DNA from: Amycolatopsis sp. FBCC-B4732
Lineage (GTDB): Bacteria; Actinomycetota; Actinomycetes; Mycobacteriales; Pseudonocardiaceae
Assembly (NCBI RefSeq): GCF_023008405.1
Contig: NZ_CP095376.1
Location: forward strand, 4,488,001 to 4,552,000
Direction of reading: 5' to 3'
Length of the DNA stretch: 64,000 bases
Of this stretch, positions 1 through 9,215 are shown piece after piece (the stretch's first letter is position 1; every line of letters begins with the position of its first letter). The notes below the pieces were generated by a model. That model was not told where the DNA came from and searched no databases. It saw only the letters and a program-made list of their open reading frames with translations. A program made the translations under genes and the position numbers.

Positions 1-1074
1 GGCCTCCAGCACGTTGTCCAGCGGCGTGCCCTGCGCCAGCAGGCGCAGCTCGATGGGGGCGTCCGGGTCGAGGGTGACCACCCGGTTCTTCACCTCCGCC
101 AGGAGGGCCAGCGCGATCTGCCGGTGCGCCAGCTCCGGCCAGACCTCCCGCGGGTCGGTCTCGGCCAGCCGGGCGCAGGCCGCGCCGAGCACCTCCCGGG
201 CGGTGTCGATCGAGCCGAGTTCTTCGTGCCGGCCCCGCAGTTCCTGCTGTCCCGCCTCGTCGTAGGTGTCGTACCGGGCGACGGAAGCGGCCAGCGCCCG
301 CACGTACTCGGTCTGCTGCCGCGCCTCCGGTGGCTGCGGGGTGTCCCCGGCGGCCTGCAGCAGGGCGAGGTTGTCGCGGTACCGGACCAGGTCGGCGTCG
401 TCGAACCGGATCGGCCGGGTCGAGGAGCCGCCGGCGACCGCCATCGGGTCCAGGTAGCGCCCGAGCCGCGCGCTCAGCAGGCGGATGTGCTCGCAGGCGT
501 CCTTGTCCCCGATCTGCGCGAGCAGCTTGGTGGCGGGGTTGTACCGGTGGTCGTCGGTCGTGTCGCACTTGACGACGAACCGGAAGCCCTCCTCGACGCG
601 GGACGGCACGCACCCCGGCGACGGGCACGGCTCCTCGGTGGCGAACGGCGTGACCGCGCCGGTCATGCTCTCCTCGTACCGCACGAAGAGCCCGAAGTGG
701 CGCTGGTCGTCGTCGCACGGGTCGCCGCAGCCGACGCCCGGCGAGGACACCCGCAGCTCGCGCACGAGCGCCTGCACGTCGACCTTCTCCTTGCAGGACA
801 GTACGATGTCGTTGCCGCAGCAGTCCAGCGCGTGCCCGGGGTGCACGAGCACGGTCCCGCCCGTGCACGAACCGCAGGTGACCTCGAGCCCGCACACGAC
901 GCCGGGACCCGACAACATCCGGTTGTGCAGCCGGTCCTTCCCGGCCACGTAGTCGGTCAGCAGCGTGAGGTCGTCCTCGGTGAGCAGCTGCCCCGAGAAG
1001 AACCGCGGCCGGACGAACGCGGCGGGGAAGGCCGGCGCCCCGCCGCACCCGCACCCGCACCCAGACGTGCTCAT
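1..1074 (-). CDS. Contractile-injection-cluster protein with FxSGxLLT motif, partial (C-terminus beyond window)
   Basis: The frame is open from ATG at 1074 to the window edge (358 codons), so the C-terminus is missing. The N-terminus is very rich in Cys and Gly (Cys at residues 6, 8 and 10), followed by a conserved stretch reading FFSGQLLTEDD and GPGVVCGLEVTC. The next gene upstream carries the same pattern (YFHGRLLTARD, GYGVVCGLFV), so the two are paralogues. More Cys pairs follow (DCCGND, GCGDPCDDD, CPSPGC). Its ATGA overlaps the stop of the upstream gene, placing it in the same operon. I know this motif from unnamed proteins in phage-tail-like clusters, but not a function. A structural or metal-binding role is only a guess. 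Confidence 0.7.
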   Translation of the reverse strand, partial: MSTSGCGCGCGGAPAFPAAFVRPRFFSGQLLTEDDLTLLTDYVAGKDRLHNRMLSGPGVVCGLEVTCGSCTGGTVLVHPGHALDCCGNDIVLSCKEKVDVQALVRELRVSSPGVGCGDPCDDDQRHFGLFVRYEESMTGAVTPFATEEPCPSPGCVPSRVEEGFRFVVKCDTTDDHRYNPATKLLAQIGDKDACEHIRLLSARLGRYLDPMAVAGGSSTRPIRFDDADLVRYRDNLALLQAAGDTPQPPEARQQTEYVRALAASVARYDTYDEAGQQELRGRHEELGSIDTAREVLGAACARLAETDPREVWPELAHRQIALALLAEVKNRVVTLDPDAPIELRLLAQGTPLDNVLEA

Positions 1075-2267
1075 GAACGCTCCTCGGTGATGAAGAACCA
1101 GCTCTCGAAGACGTCGCCGCCGGCGCCGGTGCCCGACGTCCACGGCCCGATGCCCGTCGGCGGGACGAGGCACCCGGTCGGGTCCGGCTCGGGCTTGGGG
1201 TCGTGGCCGTGGCCGGTCTCGGTCTCGACGTCGGTGTCCGCGTGGCCGGTGAAGGGGACCCGGCCGCCGACGTTGGTGCCGTCGACCGGGCGGCAGCAGT
1301 GGTCGAGGATGAACGCGGCGCGGACGGTGATCAGCACGCGATCGCCGTCCTGCAGGGTCTCGCGGGTCGTCTGCCGGTAGCGGAAGTGGTCGGTGAACTC
1401 GCCGTCCTTCGGGGTGGGTTCCTCGAACGCGCCGCCCATGTACCAGGTGTCGGCGTTGCGCCCGGCCCCGCCTTCGATCACCTGGATCTCGACCACCCCG
1501 CGGCGCAGGCTGTCGACGCGGACGCCGTCGGAGAACTCGACGACCAGGCCGCCGGAGTTCTTCTGCGTGCCGAGCAGTTCCCTGGCCTCGTTCACCGTGT
1601 AGGTGTGGCCGTGCTTCCAGTTGACGCCGGTGATCACCGTCGGGACGCGGCGGCCGAAGAACCGGCGGACGTCGAGGTGGATCCGGTCTTCGCGGACCGG
1701 CTGGGCGAAGTCGACGTCGTCGATCCGGGCCAGCCACAGGACCTTGTGCTCGCACCGGGTGCAGCAGGTCTCGCAGCGCTCGTCCTTCGGCGGCGTCTTG
1801 GTGGTGACGCGGACGCAGTAGCTCTCCTCGGTGTAGCCGAAGTCGCAGTCCGAGGTGTCCCCGCAGGCGGAGTTGAACACCGTCCGGGTCGGCTCGACCG
1901 CGCGTTCGGTGTACTCGACGCCGACCCACACGGTCGTCCCGGTGCGCTCGTCCTCGGGCAGCGCGTCCCACAGGTCGATCGCGCAGCTGCCCGGCACGAG
2001 CACCTCGTTGCCGTCGCAGTCGACGCCGAGCCCGCTGGTGATGTGCACCCTGGCGTGGTGTTCGTGCTTTTCTTCGCCGCCGGTCTTCGGCGCGGGTTCC
2101 ACGAACAGCCCGCACACCACGCCGTAGCCGAGCAGGCAGCGCATGCGCAGCTTCAGCTTTTCGCGGAAGTACTCCTGCTCCCGCTGGAAGTCGCGGGCGG
2201 TGAGCAGCCTGCCGTGGAAGTACCGCAACCGGCGGAAGGCCTGTTCCTCTGTCGTTGCCTCGGTCAT
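1071..2267 (-). CDS. Contractile-injection-cluster protein with YFHGRLLT motif (398 aa)
   Basis: This is a 398-aa protein. I start it at ATG 2267 (MTEATTEEQAF), 13 bases after the upstream stop and behind an AGAGGA ribosome site; a longer frame exists but has unlikely sequence. Residues about 12–60 carry the YFHGRLLTARDF...GYGVVCGLFV pattern shared with the next gene. A Cys cluster (CETCCTRC) near residue 170 and other Cys pairs could bind metal. The middle has beta-rich, hydrophilic sequence, and the C-terminus is Pro/Gly-rich. It sits at the baseplate end of the operon. The function is not known to me; it may be a baseplate-associated or adaptor protein. Confidence 0.72.
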   Translation of the reverse strand: MTEATTEEQAFRRLRYFHGRLLTARDFQREQEYFREKLKLRMRCLLGYGVVCGLFVEPAPKTGGEEKHEHHARVHITSGLGVDCDGNEVLVPGSCAIDLWDALPEDERTGTTVWVGVEYTERAVEPTRTVFNSACGDTSDCDFGYTEESYCVRVTTKTPPKDERCETCCTRCEHKVLWLARIDDVDFAQPVREDRIHLDVRRFFGRRVPTVITGVNWKHGHTYTVNEARELLGTQKNSGGLVVEFSDGVRVDSLRRGVVEIQVIEGGAGRNADTWYMGGAFEEPTPKDGEFTDHFRYRQTTRETLQDGDRVLITVRAAFILDHCCRPVDGTNVGGRVPFTGHADTDVETETGHGHDPKPEPDPTGCLVPPTGIGPWTSGTGAGGDVFESWFFITEERS

Positions 2268-2280
2268 CTCTTCTGTCCTC

Positions 2281-4197
2281 TCAAGACACTCGCGTGTGGA
2301 CCCCGACCGCGGACGCCACACCGACGCTCACCCCGTGGCGGGCGCCCCGTGGCCCGGACCTCAGTACTCCGTCGTGGTACAGGCGCGCGCCGCCCACCAC
2401 CGGCGGCGGCAACGGGACGAACGCCGTGTCGACCCCGATCGCCGAAAGCGTGCCGACCACGAACCCCGATCCGCCGATGCGCACCGCACCCTTCGTGTGC
2501 GCCGGTGCCTGCCGGACCACCAGGCGCCGCACCGCCTCCTCGTCGGCCGCGCCGGCGGGCAGCAGGACCCGGAACCGGTGGGCGTGCTCGGTGAGGGGGT
2601 CGGTGTCCGGGTCGCCGAACGCCCGCAGCGGCGCCGCGCCCAGCGTCGAGGTGTCCAGCCGCAGCCGCGACGACGAGCGGCCGAACAGCCGCACCGAGCC
2701 GAGGCCGCGGGCGGACGGCGGCCCCGCGGTCGCGCGGACCTGCGCCCAGTGGCGGTCGCCGGCCAGCTCGTCGATGACCGGGTCGACGTCGAAGACGATC
2801 TTGATCGCTTCTTCCAGCGCGGCCGGCGTCCCGCGCCGCCGGTACAGCCCGGGCGCGGCGGTGATCAGCTTCCGGCGCGTTTCCGCGTCCCAGCCCGCTT
2901 CGAACGCCAGGCCCAGCAGCGCGGCCAGCCACGGCAGTGCGCCGTCCGGCACGCCGGCCGCGTCGAGCAGCGCCGGGTACCGCTCGAGGACCCGGTCGAG
3001 TTCGGCCGTGGTGGCGTCGAACAGGGACAGGAACCGTTCGGTGAAGTCGTCGGCCGCCGGGTCATGGCGGAACGCGGCGGGCAGCAGGTCCGCGCTGGTG
3101 GCGCGCGGGAAGTCGAGCCGGATCCGGTGCAGGACCGGCGTCGCCGACGAGTCACCGGACAGCCGCACGCGGGCGGTGAGGTGGCGCCCGGGTGGCTGGT
3201 CGACGAGGAAGTCGGTGCCGCCGGCGGGCGCGGTCTGCCAGTCGCTCTCGGCGAACTCACCGTTTTCGGACACCACGATCGACACCGACACCGCCGTGCC
3301 CGCCGGCACGTCCGCTTCCACCCGCACCCGGTGCCAGCGGCAGCGCGAGATCCCGCTGTCGATCAGGAGGGTGGTGAACTCGCCCTCGGTGACGAACTGA
3401 CCGGACCCGGCCGGCGGTTCCTCGCGCGGCTCGCCCGCCCAGTCGTAGCAGGTGGTCACTTCGCCGTCAGGTCCCTGTTCGCGCAGGCAGAAGCCGTCGT
3501 CGTCCGCACCGGTCAAACTGCTCGGCGGCAGCGCGGCCGCCAGTTCGTCCAGTGTGGACTCGCAGTGATCCCGGTAGATCCGCAGGCGGCCGGCTTCTTC
3601 GGTGAGCAGCCAGATCGTGCACCCGGGTCCGGTGCGGATGCCGACGATCTGGCCGCGGACGTGCGTCCGGACGACCTCGCGCAGCCGACCGTCGGGGCCG
3701 TAGCGCCGCAACCGGTCGCTGCCCGCACGAGCGACGAGCACCTGCTCGTCCTGCGCGAGCGCGACGACCGAGGCGTCCCGGAGCTCGATCACCGCGACCA
3801 GCTGGTCGCCTTCGTTGCGCCACACGAAGACCCGGCCGGAGTCGACCACGGCGACCCGGTGCCCGCGCGCGGCGACGGCCGTCGGCGCGTGCAGCAGCCG
3901 GGGGTCGCAAGAGGGCGGCCACACCGGCAGCCAGCCACCCGCGCAGGTGTCCCGGCGCAGCAGCCGTTCGCCGGAGAGCAGGTACCACGCGCAGGGCCGG
4001 CACCCGGGCGCCAGGCGCGGGTCGGGGAACCACGGCAGCAGCCGGGCCCGCGTCGGGCCGTCCGGGGACGCGCCGGCGTGGGCGAGCCGGACGCCGGTCT
4101 CGTCCGCGAACCCGACGAGGTCCGCCACGACGTCCTGGTCCCACCCGACGACGGCGTCGAGGAGCCGGAACGTGGCGTTCTCGGGCGTGCACGTCAT
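2281..4197 (-). CDS. Phage tail protein I-like baseplate protein (638 aa)
   Basis: The start is ATG 4197, which overlaps the upstream stop as ATGA. The first ~330 residues look like repeated beta-strand blades (VAVVDSGRVFVW, VVALAQDEQVLVAR, IVGIRTGPGCTIWLL), suggesting a beta-propeller or similar domain. Residues from about 395 match the gpI/TIGR02242 type of tail protein: FTERFLSLFDATTAELD, then LPWLAALLGLAFEAGW and APGLYRRRGTPAALEEAI. Its place right after two gpJ-like genes fits the usual baseplate order J–I. The role is inferred as a baseplate wedge component with an added N-terminal domain. The family call is good; the propeller is a guess from sequence pattern. Confidence 0.8.
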   Translation of the reverse strand: MTCTPENATFRLLDAVVGWDQDVVADLVGFADETGVRLAHAGASPDGPTRARLLPWFPDPRLAPGCRPCAWYLLSGERLLRRDTCAGGWLPVWPPSCDPRLLHAPTAVAARGHRVAVVDSGRVFVWRNEGDQLVAVIELRDASVVALAQDEQVLVARAGSDRLRRYGPDGRLREVVRTHVRGQIVGIRTGPGCTIWLLTEEAGRLRIYRDHCESTLDELAAALPPSSLTGADDDGFCLREQGPDGEVTTCYDWAGEPREEPPAGSGQFVTEGEFTTLLIDSGISRCRWHRVRVEADVPAGTAVSVSIVVSENGEFAESDWQTAPAGGTDFLVDQPPGRHLTARVRLSGDSSATPVLHRIRLDFPRATSADLLPAAFRHDPAADDFTERFLSLFDATTAELDRVLERYPALLDAAGVPDGALPWLAALLGLAFEAGWDAETRRKLITAAPGLYRRRGTPAALEEAIKIVFDVDPVIDELAGDRHWAQVRATAGPPSARGLGSVRLFGRSSSRLRLDTSTLGAAPLRAFGDPDTDPLTEHAHRFRVLLPAGAADEEAVRRLVVRQAPAHTKGAVRIGGSGFVVGTLSAIGVDTAFVPLPPPVVGGARLYHDGVLRSGPRGARHGVSVGVASAVGVHTRVS

Positions 4198-6296
4198 GGG
4201 GACTCCTCCACCGGGATCAGCAGCGGGCGCTCCGGCCACACCAGGTCGGCCGGCGGGATCGGGTGGTCGGCGCACGGCGGCAGCCGCAGCCCGTCGGCGG
4301 TGAGCACGAGCCCGGACACCGCGAGGACACCGTCGACGGCCAGGAGCCGGCGCACCAGCGCGGTGTGCCGTACCGCGCCGCCGAACGGCCAGCCGCCGCC
4401 GTTTTCCCCGCCCCGCAAGGGATCCAGGTAGGTGGTCACCGCGTCCGCCGCTCCGGCGAGGACGGCGGCCCGGTCCTGGCCGGTGTCGAGCACGACCCTG
4501 GCCTCGACGCCGATCCGCCGGAACGCGACCGGGCCGGCGACCACCGTGACGCCGGCGGGCGCCACCTCGCGGGAGAGGAAGTCGGCCACCGCGCGCAGGG
4601 TCGCGGCGGTCGGGACCGGCGGCTCGGTGCCGCCCGCCTCGAACGGCGGCACCACCAGGACACCGACGACACCGGGGATGGGCGTGCCGGCGAAGTCCGG
4701 GTGCAGGCCCGGCACGCCGTTCGCGCGGGCGATCGAGGCGCCCGGCGCGCGCAGGGCCAGCAGGCCGTAGTCGGCGGGGGCGACGGCCCGGCCGCGGGAG
4801 CGCAGTTCCTCCACCCCGCGCCGCACGACGTCGGCGTCGGGCTCGGCGTCGGAGCCGCCGGTGGCGGGGAACGGGTTGGTCACGCCGGTCACGAACGGCC
4901 GCGCGGTGCGGAGGCCGTTGACGGCACCGGCCGCCACCGCGCCCGCCGCGCCGCCGCCGACGCGGTAGCGCACCGCGCGGACGTTGCGGAAGCCCGGCGG
5001 CACGGGCGCGCCGTTGACGCCGTCGCCGAAGGTGACCACGCCGGTGTCGTAGTCGACGACGAACACGCGGTCGTCCGGGCCGTGGGCGGCGAGGCTCGGC
5101 ACCTCCTGCCAGGGCGACGCGGTCCCTTCAGTGGTGCCGAACAGGTCCATGCCCGGGTCGTCATCGACTTCGATGACCACGGTGCCGGCCAGGATCGGGA
5201 CCTGGCTCAGCCGCAGCCGCCGTCGTTCGGACGGGTTCGCCGGGTCCTGGATCGGTTCCAGCGGCTCGTCGAAGATCGTGCGGGCCGCGGTGGCCGCGAC
5301 GGTGTTCAGCCGCAGGCCCGAAACGAGCGGCGGCGCCACCACCGCTTCTCGGGGGGTCCGGGTGGCGGAGCCCCCGGCCTGGGGCGGAGCCCCAGTTGAC
5401 ACCGTGAACGTGCCCTGCGCGACCTGCAAGCGCAGCCAGCGCAGCGCCGGGCCGGGGCGCGCGGCCGGCGGCTGCCCGGGTGCCCAGGTACGGGGCACCC
5501 GCAGCTCCACCGTGCCGCTGGCGCGCAGCCCCCGCGTCTCGTCGCGGACGACTTCGGCGGGCCGGAACCGGCCGCCGTCCAGCACGTCCCAGCGCAGCAG
5601 CGGCTGGGGTGCCAGGGGCAGCGGGGTGAGCCCGCCGGCGGCCGCGGGCACCGGCGGCGCGGCCGCGACCACGAAGCCCAGCGACAGCGAGGGGAACGGG
5701 CTCGCGGTGCCGTCGAGGCCCAGCCAGAGCGCGTTGCCCGGCTGGGGCTCGGTGCCGAAGGGCGCGAACGGGCGGCCGGGCCCGTTCGGGCCGAGCGGGA
5801 CCGGCTCGAGCGCCCCGCCCCGCTGCACGGCGAGCACACCCAGGGTGGCGGGGGTGGCGTAGAGGTCCTGGTCGGTCTCGTAGACGACGTCGCCGTCGGT
5901 ACCGGTGGCGGCGGCCTGGAACCCGGCGGGGACGAGCACCGAAGCGCCGTCCGGCGGCTTCACGGTGAACTCGAGCAACGCGGCCGCCGCGGTGGCGGGC
6001 CGGCGCCGCACGCCGGCGGTGCCCAGGTGCTCGGCGAGGATCTTCTCCGGCAGCCGGTTGACCCGCAGCAGCACGGGCTCGGCCTGGGCACCGAAGAGCC
6101 GCACGAGCGCGACCCCGGCGTCCTGCCGGTCGGGGTTGGTCCAGTCCGGGGTGTAGCCGGGGATCCGGTCCCGCACGGCGGCGCGAACCGCTTCCCGCGA
6201 TGCGTCGACGAGCTCCGGCTCCACCCCGGACGGCCCGGGGCCGGGCACCATGTGCGCGTCTTCGCCCGAGTCGCGGGCCCACCAGACGTCGGTCAC
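4194..6296 (-). CDS. Baseplate assembly protein, gpJ-like (second copy, 700 aa)
   Basis: The start is GTG 6296 (VTDVWWARDSGE), overlapping the upstream stop by GTGA. A longer open frame continues upstream but is only the antisense-like extension inside the previous gene. N-terminal residues about 46–72 (IPGYTPDWTNP...AGVALVRLFG) are the hallmark of actinobacterial 'putative baseplate assembly protein' (Afp11/12-like). The central part has the VVTFGDGVNGAPVPPG signature of J-like wedge proteins. The C-terminus contains the DVVRRGVEELRSRGRAVAPADY pattern split over a long linker. In known contractile systems such proteins form the baseplate wedges around the spike. It lies next to a second gpJ-like gene and a gp25 gene. 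Confidence 0.87.
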   Translation of the reverse strand: MTDVWWARDSGEDAHMVPGPGPSGVEPELVDASREAVRAAVRDRIPGYTPDWTNPDRQDAGVALVRLFGAQAEPVLLRVNRLPEKILAEHLGTAGVRRRPATAAAALLEFTVKPPDGASVLVPAGFQAAATGTDGDVVYETDQDLYATPATLGVLAVQRGGALEPVPLGPNGPGRPFAPFGTEPQPGNALWLGLDGTASPFPSLSLGFVVAAAPPVPAAAGGLTPLPLAPQPLLRWDVLDGGRFRPAEVVRDETRGLRASGTVELRVPRTWAPGQPPAARPGPALRWLRLQVAQGTFTVSTGAPPQAGGSATRTPREAVVAPPLVSGLRLNTVAATAARTIFDEPLEPIQDPANPSERRRLRLSQVPILAGTVVIEVDDDPGMDLFGTTEGTASPWQEVPSLAAHGPDDRVFVVDYDTGVVTFGDGVNGAPVPPGFRNVRAVRYRVGGGAAGAVAAGAVNGLRTARPFVTGVTNPFPATGGSDAEPDADVVRRGVEELRSRGRAVAPADYGLLALRAPGASIARANGVPGLHPDFAGTPIPGVVGVLVVPPFEAGGTEPPVPTAATLRAVADFLSREVAPAGVTVVAGPVAFRRIGVEARVVLDTGQDRAAVLAGAADAVTTYLDPLRGGENGGGWPFGGAVRHTALVRRLLAVDGVLAVSGLVLTADGLRLPPCADHPIPPADLVWPERPLLIPVEESP

Positions 6297-8188
6297 AGCA
6301 ACCCCTCCCCCGGTTCCACGACGGGCACCACGTGCGTGCGGACTTCGCGCACGACCGGCAGGTCGCCGGCTCGCAGCGGGACGTCGTCGCACGTTTCGGC
6401 CGGGTCCGCGCCGTCGATCCCGATCGCGACCGCGGTCACCGCCGCCAGGTCGCCGAGTGCCTGCTGGGCGGCGCGCAGCAGAGCCGAGGGCCGCAGGGCG
6501 CCGCCGAACGGCCAGCCCGTTCCCTCGTCGCCGCCGGTCAGGGGATCGAGGTGGTGGCGCAGCGCGGCACTGACCACAGTGGACACTTCGGCCCGGTCGG
6601 CCGGTGTGCCGGACAGGTCCACCCGCAGCCGGACGTCGCGGTACACCGGGGGCCGCACGAAGACCTCGGCCGTGAGCAGTCTCGCCGCCGCCAGCCGCTC
6701 CTCGACGGCGCACAGCATGCCGGGGTCCGGCTCCGGCGCGGGCACGGTCCCGGCGGGCACCGACGGGACGATGTGGACGGTCACCGCGCCGGGGACCCGC
6801 GCGCACGGGAAGCCCGGGTGCTCGCCGACCGCGGCGTGGGCACGCCCGACCTGGACGCCGGGTGTCGTGGTGGCCAGCGTGACGAAGTCCGCGGCCGTGA
6901 CCGCCCTGGTCACCTCGCCGAGCGCGCCCGCGGCCCGGTCTCGGGCCTGGGCGACCGTTTCCGGGTCCGCCCCGCCGTCGGCCTTCACCGGGTTCGCCGC
7001 CCGCACCGGCGCCGCGAGGTCGACCGGCAGCCAGTTGTCCGTCAGCCCGCCGTTGCCGTCGCGGCCGCCGCCGATCGTGTAGCCGACCTCGACGGTTCCG
7101 CCCGGACGCGGGATCCGCCCGGTGAGGCCGTCGCCGAACACGAGCGCGCCGTCGTGCCGGTCCAGCAGGAAGATCCGGTCGCGGCCGGAGCCGAAAGCGA
7201 AGTCGGCCGCCGGTTCCCACTCCTCGCCCGCCAGGTGCAGGACAGCGGTGAGCAGCCGGTCGGCGGCGTCGGGCAGCACGAGCCGCTGGCCGGGCAGCTT
7301 CAGCCACCGGTCCGTCTGCTCGCCCAGCCCGGTGACCGTGCGCCGCTCGGCGTGGCGGGCGCCCGAGACGTTGACCGCCAGCCGCAGCAGCCGTGGCGGG
7401 GCCGGATAGGTCGCGGCCGGGGTGGCCACCAGCAGCCCGTTGTCCATTGTGGACCATTCGGGCGGCGGCCGCAGGCGCACGACGCCGGAGCGCCGCAGCC
7501 CGCCGGTGCCGTCCTCGACTTGGGCGAACCCGCCCGAGGCGTCGCCGCTCGGGCGGAACCACGACCACGTCAGCTCGGCCGGCGGCCGGACGACCGGCAG
7601 CGGGGGCGGCGCCCACGACGGCGGCAGCGGCGAGTCGAGCTCGAACAGCACCGACAGCCAGCCGGACGTGGAGTGCGCTCCGGTGAGCGGCAGGGTGAAG
7701 CGGGCCGAGGCGGCGGACCCGTCGCTCGCCAGCAGCGGCACCCCGCGCCGGGCGAGCAGGTCGGCGGTGCGGTCGCGGTCGGTGACCACGTGGGCGTCGC
7801 CGTCCACCGGGAACGCGGTCACCTCGTCGTCGAGGGTGAAGCGGATCGCCGCGGCCGGGTCGCGGGCCAGGACGGTGCCGGCGGGCACCACCGTCGGTGT
7901 TTCCCCTCCGGTGCTCAGCGCGAGGACGGTGGCCGCCGCCCGCGCCGGGCGTGGCGGCTCGAGCCCCAGGAGCTTCAGGATCGCGACGACGAGCTCGTCC
8001 GGGGCCTGGTCCAGCCAGTAGAGCCGCTGCTCCAGCAGGTAGGCGAACAGTTCCAGCAGCGTGACGCCGGGGTCGGCGGGCGCGTGCAGCGTCCACGTCC
8101 CGTCCGACTCCGCCGGGATGCGGCGGGTGGTGGCCGCCATCAGGTCGGCCCAGGTGAGGTCGTCGAGCTTCGGCGCGGGCAGGGTCAT
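6293..8188 (-). CDS. Baseplate assembly protein, gpJ-like (first copy, 631 aa)
   Basis: The start is ATG 8188 (MTLPAPKLDDLTW), overlapping the gp25 stop by ATGA. Residues 42–58 (VTLLELFAYLLEQRLYW) match the N-terminal helix of the putative baseplate assembly family. About residues 355–375 carry LVFGDGLTGRIPRPGG, the same loop seen in its neighbour. The C-terminal half has TRAVTAADFVTLATTTPGVQVGRAHA, broken into shorter blocks, typical of J-like proteins. Two different J-like proteins in a row are normal in extracellular contractile injection systems, where they build the inner and outer wedge. The GTG of the next gene overlaps its stop, so translation is probably coupled. Confidence 0.87.
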   Translation of the reverse strand: MTLPAPKLDDLTWADLMAATTRRIPAESDGTWTLHAPADPGVTLLELFAYLLEQRLYWLDQAPDELVVAILKLLGLEPPRPARAAATVLALSTGGETPTVVPAGTVLARDPAAAIRFTLDDEVTAFPVDGDAHVVTDRDRTADLLARRGVPLLASDGSAASARFTLPLTGAHSTSGWLSVLFELDSPLPPSWAPPPLPVVRPPAELTWSWFRPSGDASGGFAQVEDGTGGLRRSGVVRLRPPPEWSTMDNGLLVATPAATYPAPPRLLRLAVNVSGARHAERRTVTGLGEQTDRWLKLPGQRLVLPDAADRLLTAVLHLAGEEWEPAADFAFGSGRDRIFLLDRHDGALVFGDGLTGRIPRPGGTVEVGYTIGGGRDGNGGLTDNWLPVDLAAPVRAANPVKADGGADPETVAQARDRAAGALGEVTRAVTAADFVTLATTTPGVQVGRAHAAVGEHPGFPCARVPGAVTVHIVPSVPAGTVPAPEPDPGMLCAVEERLAAARLLTAEVFVRPPVYRDVRLRVDLSGTPADRAEVSTVVSAALRHHLDPLTGGDEGTGWPFGGALRPSALLRAAQQALGDLAAVTAVAIGIDGADPAETCDDVPLRAGDLPVVREVRTHVVPVVEPGEGLL

Positions 8189-8586
8189 GGCGTCCCCGTC
8201 AGGCCGAGGTAGAACGGGAACACCAGGTTGGCCTTGGTGTTGGTGCGCCGGATCCGGTACTCGACCGAGATCGTCACGCGGGACTCGTCGGCCGGGTCGG
8301 TCTCGGCGAGGACGCTCGCCAGCTCCACCCGCGGCTCGAAGGTCTTCACGGCGTCGGAGATCGAGCGCTCCAGGCCGCGCAGGTTCTGCACGCTGCCCGG
8401 CGTGAACACCGACTCCTGCACGGTGGTGCCGAGCTCCGGGCGCATCACGCGTTCGCCCGTCGCGGTGAGCAGCAGCGCACGCAGGCAGTGCTCGATGCTC
8501 GTCTCGCCGACGGCGTAGGACAGCCGGCCGGCCTCGTCGGGCAGGATCGGGAACCGCCAGCCGGTACCGAGGAAGGGTTCGGTCAC
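8185..8586 (-). CDS. GPW/gp25-family baseplate wedge protein (133 aa)
   Basis: The start is GTG 8586 (VTEPFLGTGWRFPI), overlapping the spike gene's stop by GTGA. The short length and the pattern GTGWRFPI, then SIEHCLRALLLTATGERVMRPELG, then NLRGLERSISDAVKTFEPRV, are classical for gp25/Afp9 wedge proteins. The EPR motif around residue 82 is the conserved gp25 core. In contractile particles gp25 links sheath and baseplate wedges. The C-terminus (VEYRIRRTNTKANLVFPFYL) is also family-typical. This is one of the safest calls in the cluster. Confidence 0.92.
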   Translation of the reverse strand: MTEPFLGTGWRFPILPDEAGRLSYAVGETSIEHCLRALLLTATGERVMRPELGTTVQESVFTPGSVQNLRGLERSISDAVKTFEPRVELASVLAETDPADESRVTISVEYRIRRTNTKANLVFPFYLGLTGTP

Positions 8587-9215
8587 GTCGCCTTCACCTT
8601 CTTCGCGAGCACGGTCGGCGGCAGCGGCGTCGCGGGCCCGGTGGCCGCGCCCGCCACCGGGTGGGTGTGCTGGACGAAGGCCTGCATCAGGGCGTTGCCG
8701 AGCACGACGGGCTCGGTGGAACCGCCGCCGAGGTCGATGCCGCTCGCCTTGACGGTCACCGTCGCGGCTTCCAAGGTGATCTCGCCGCTGTCCTTGAGCA
8801 CCACCTTCGCCCCCGACGTGGTGCTGATCGTGACCTGCTTTTCCTTGTCGTCGAACAGGATCCGGTGACCGGCCTTGGTCCGGATGACCTTCTGGTCGCG
8901 GCCGCCGGCGTGCGTGACCGGCGGCTTCTTCTTGCCGTTGTAGAGCCCGCCCAGCACGTAGGGCTGCCGCATGTCCCCCTGGAAGAACGCGACCAGCACC
9001 TCGTCGCCGACCTCGGGCACGAACACCGAGCCGTAGCCGCCGCCCGCGTACAGCTGGGCGACCCGGATCCACGGACTGATCGACGAGCCGCCGTCCAGCC
9101 AGTAGTACTTGACCTTGACGCGGGCTTCGTCGTCCCCGTCGTTCTCCACGACCTCCGCCGGCGCGACGCCGTAGAAGCGCTGGTCGGTCGCCATGGCCCG
9201 TGGCATCGCCGTCAT
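8583..9215 (-). CDS. Phage baseplate assembly protein V-like spike (210 aa)
   Basis: The protein starts at ATG 9215, overlapping the gpD stop by ATGA. Residues 15–100 form the OB-fold of gpV/VgrG spikes, with the hallmark VFVPEVGDEVLVAF at residues 64–77 followed by PYVLGGLYNG. The rest is short beta repeats (HRILFDDKEKQVTISTTSG, VVLKDSGEITLEAATVTVKA, each within family expectations) that should form the triple beta-helix needle. The spike sits on the hub at the particle tip. In Afp/PVC systems hub and spike are one VgrG-like protein; here they are two genes. Confidence 0.9.
   Translation of the reverse strand: MTAMPRAMATDQRFYGVAPAEVVENDGDDEARVKVKYYWLDGGSSISPWIRVAQLYAGGGYGSVFVPEVGDEVLVAFFQGDMRQPYVLGGLYNGKKKPPVTHAGGRDQKVIRTKAGHRILFDDKEKQVTISTTSGAKVVLKDSGEITLEAATVTVKASGIDLGGGSTEPVVLGNALMQAFVQHTHPVAGAATGPATPLPPTVLAKKVKAT

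Noticed and set aside
124-1380. Long plus-strand open frame opposite the first injection genes
   Set aside because: Its sequence is Arg/Gly/Ala-rich without family features, and the minus strand has clear coding pattern with overlapping starts.
6297-8096. Upstream extension of the second gpJ-like gene to give a 1300-residue protein
   Set aside because: The extension lies inside the first gpJ-like gene in another frame and is low-complexity; GTG 6296 gives a coupled start.
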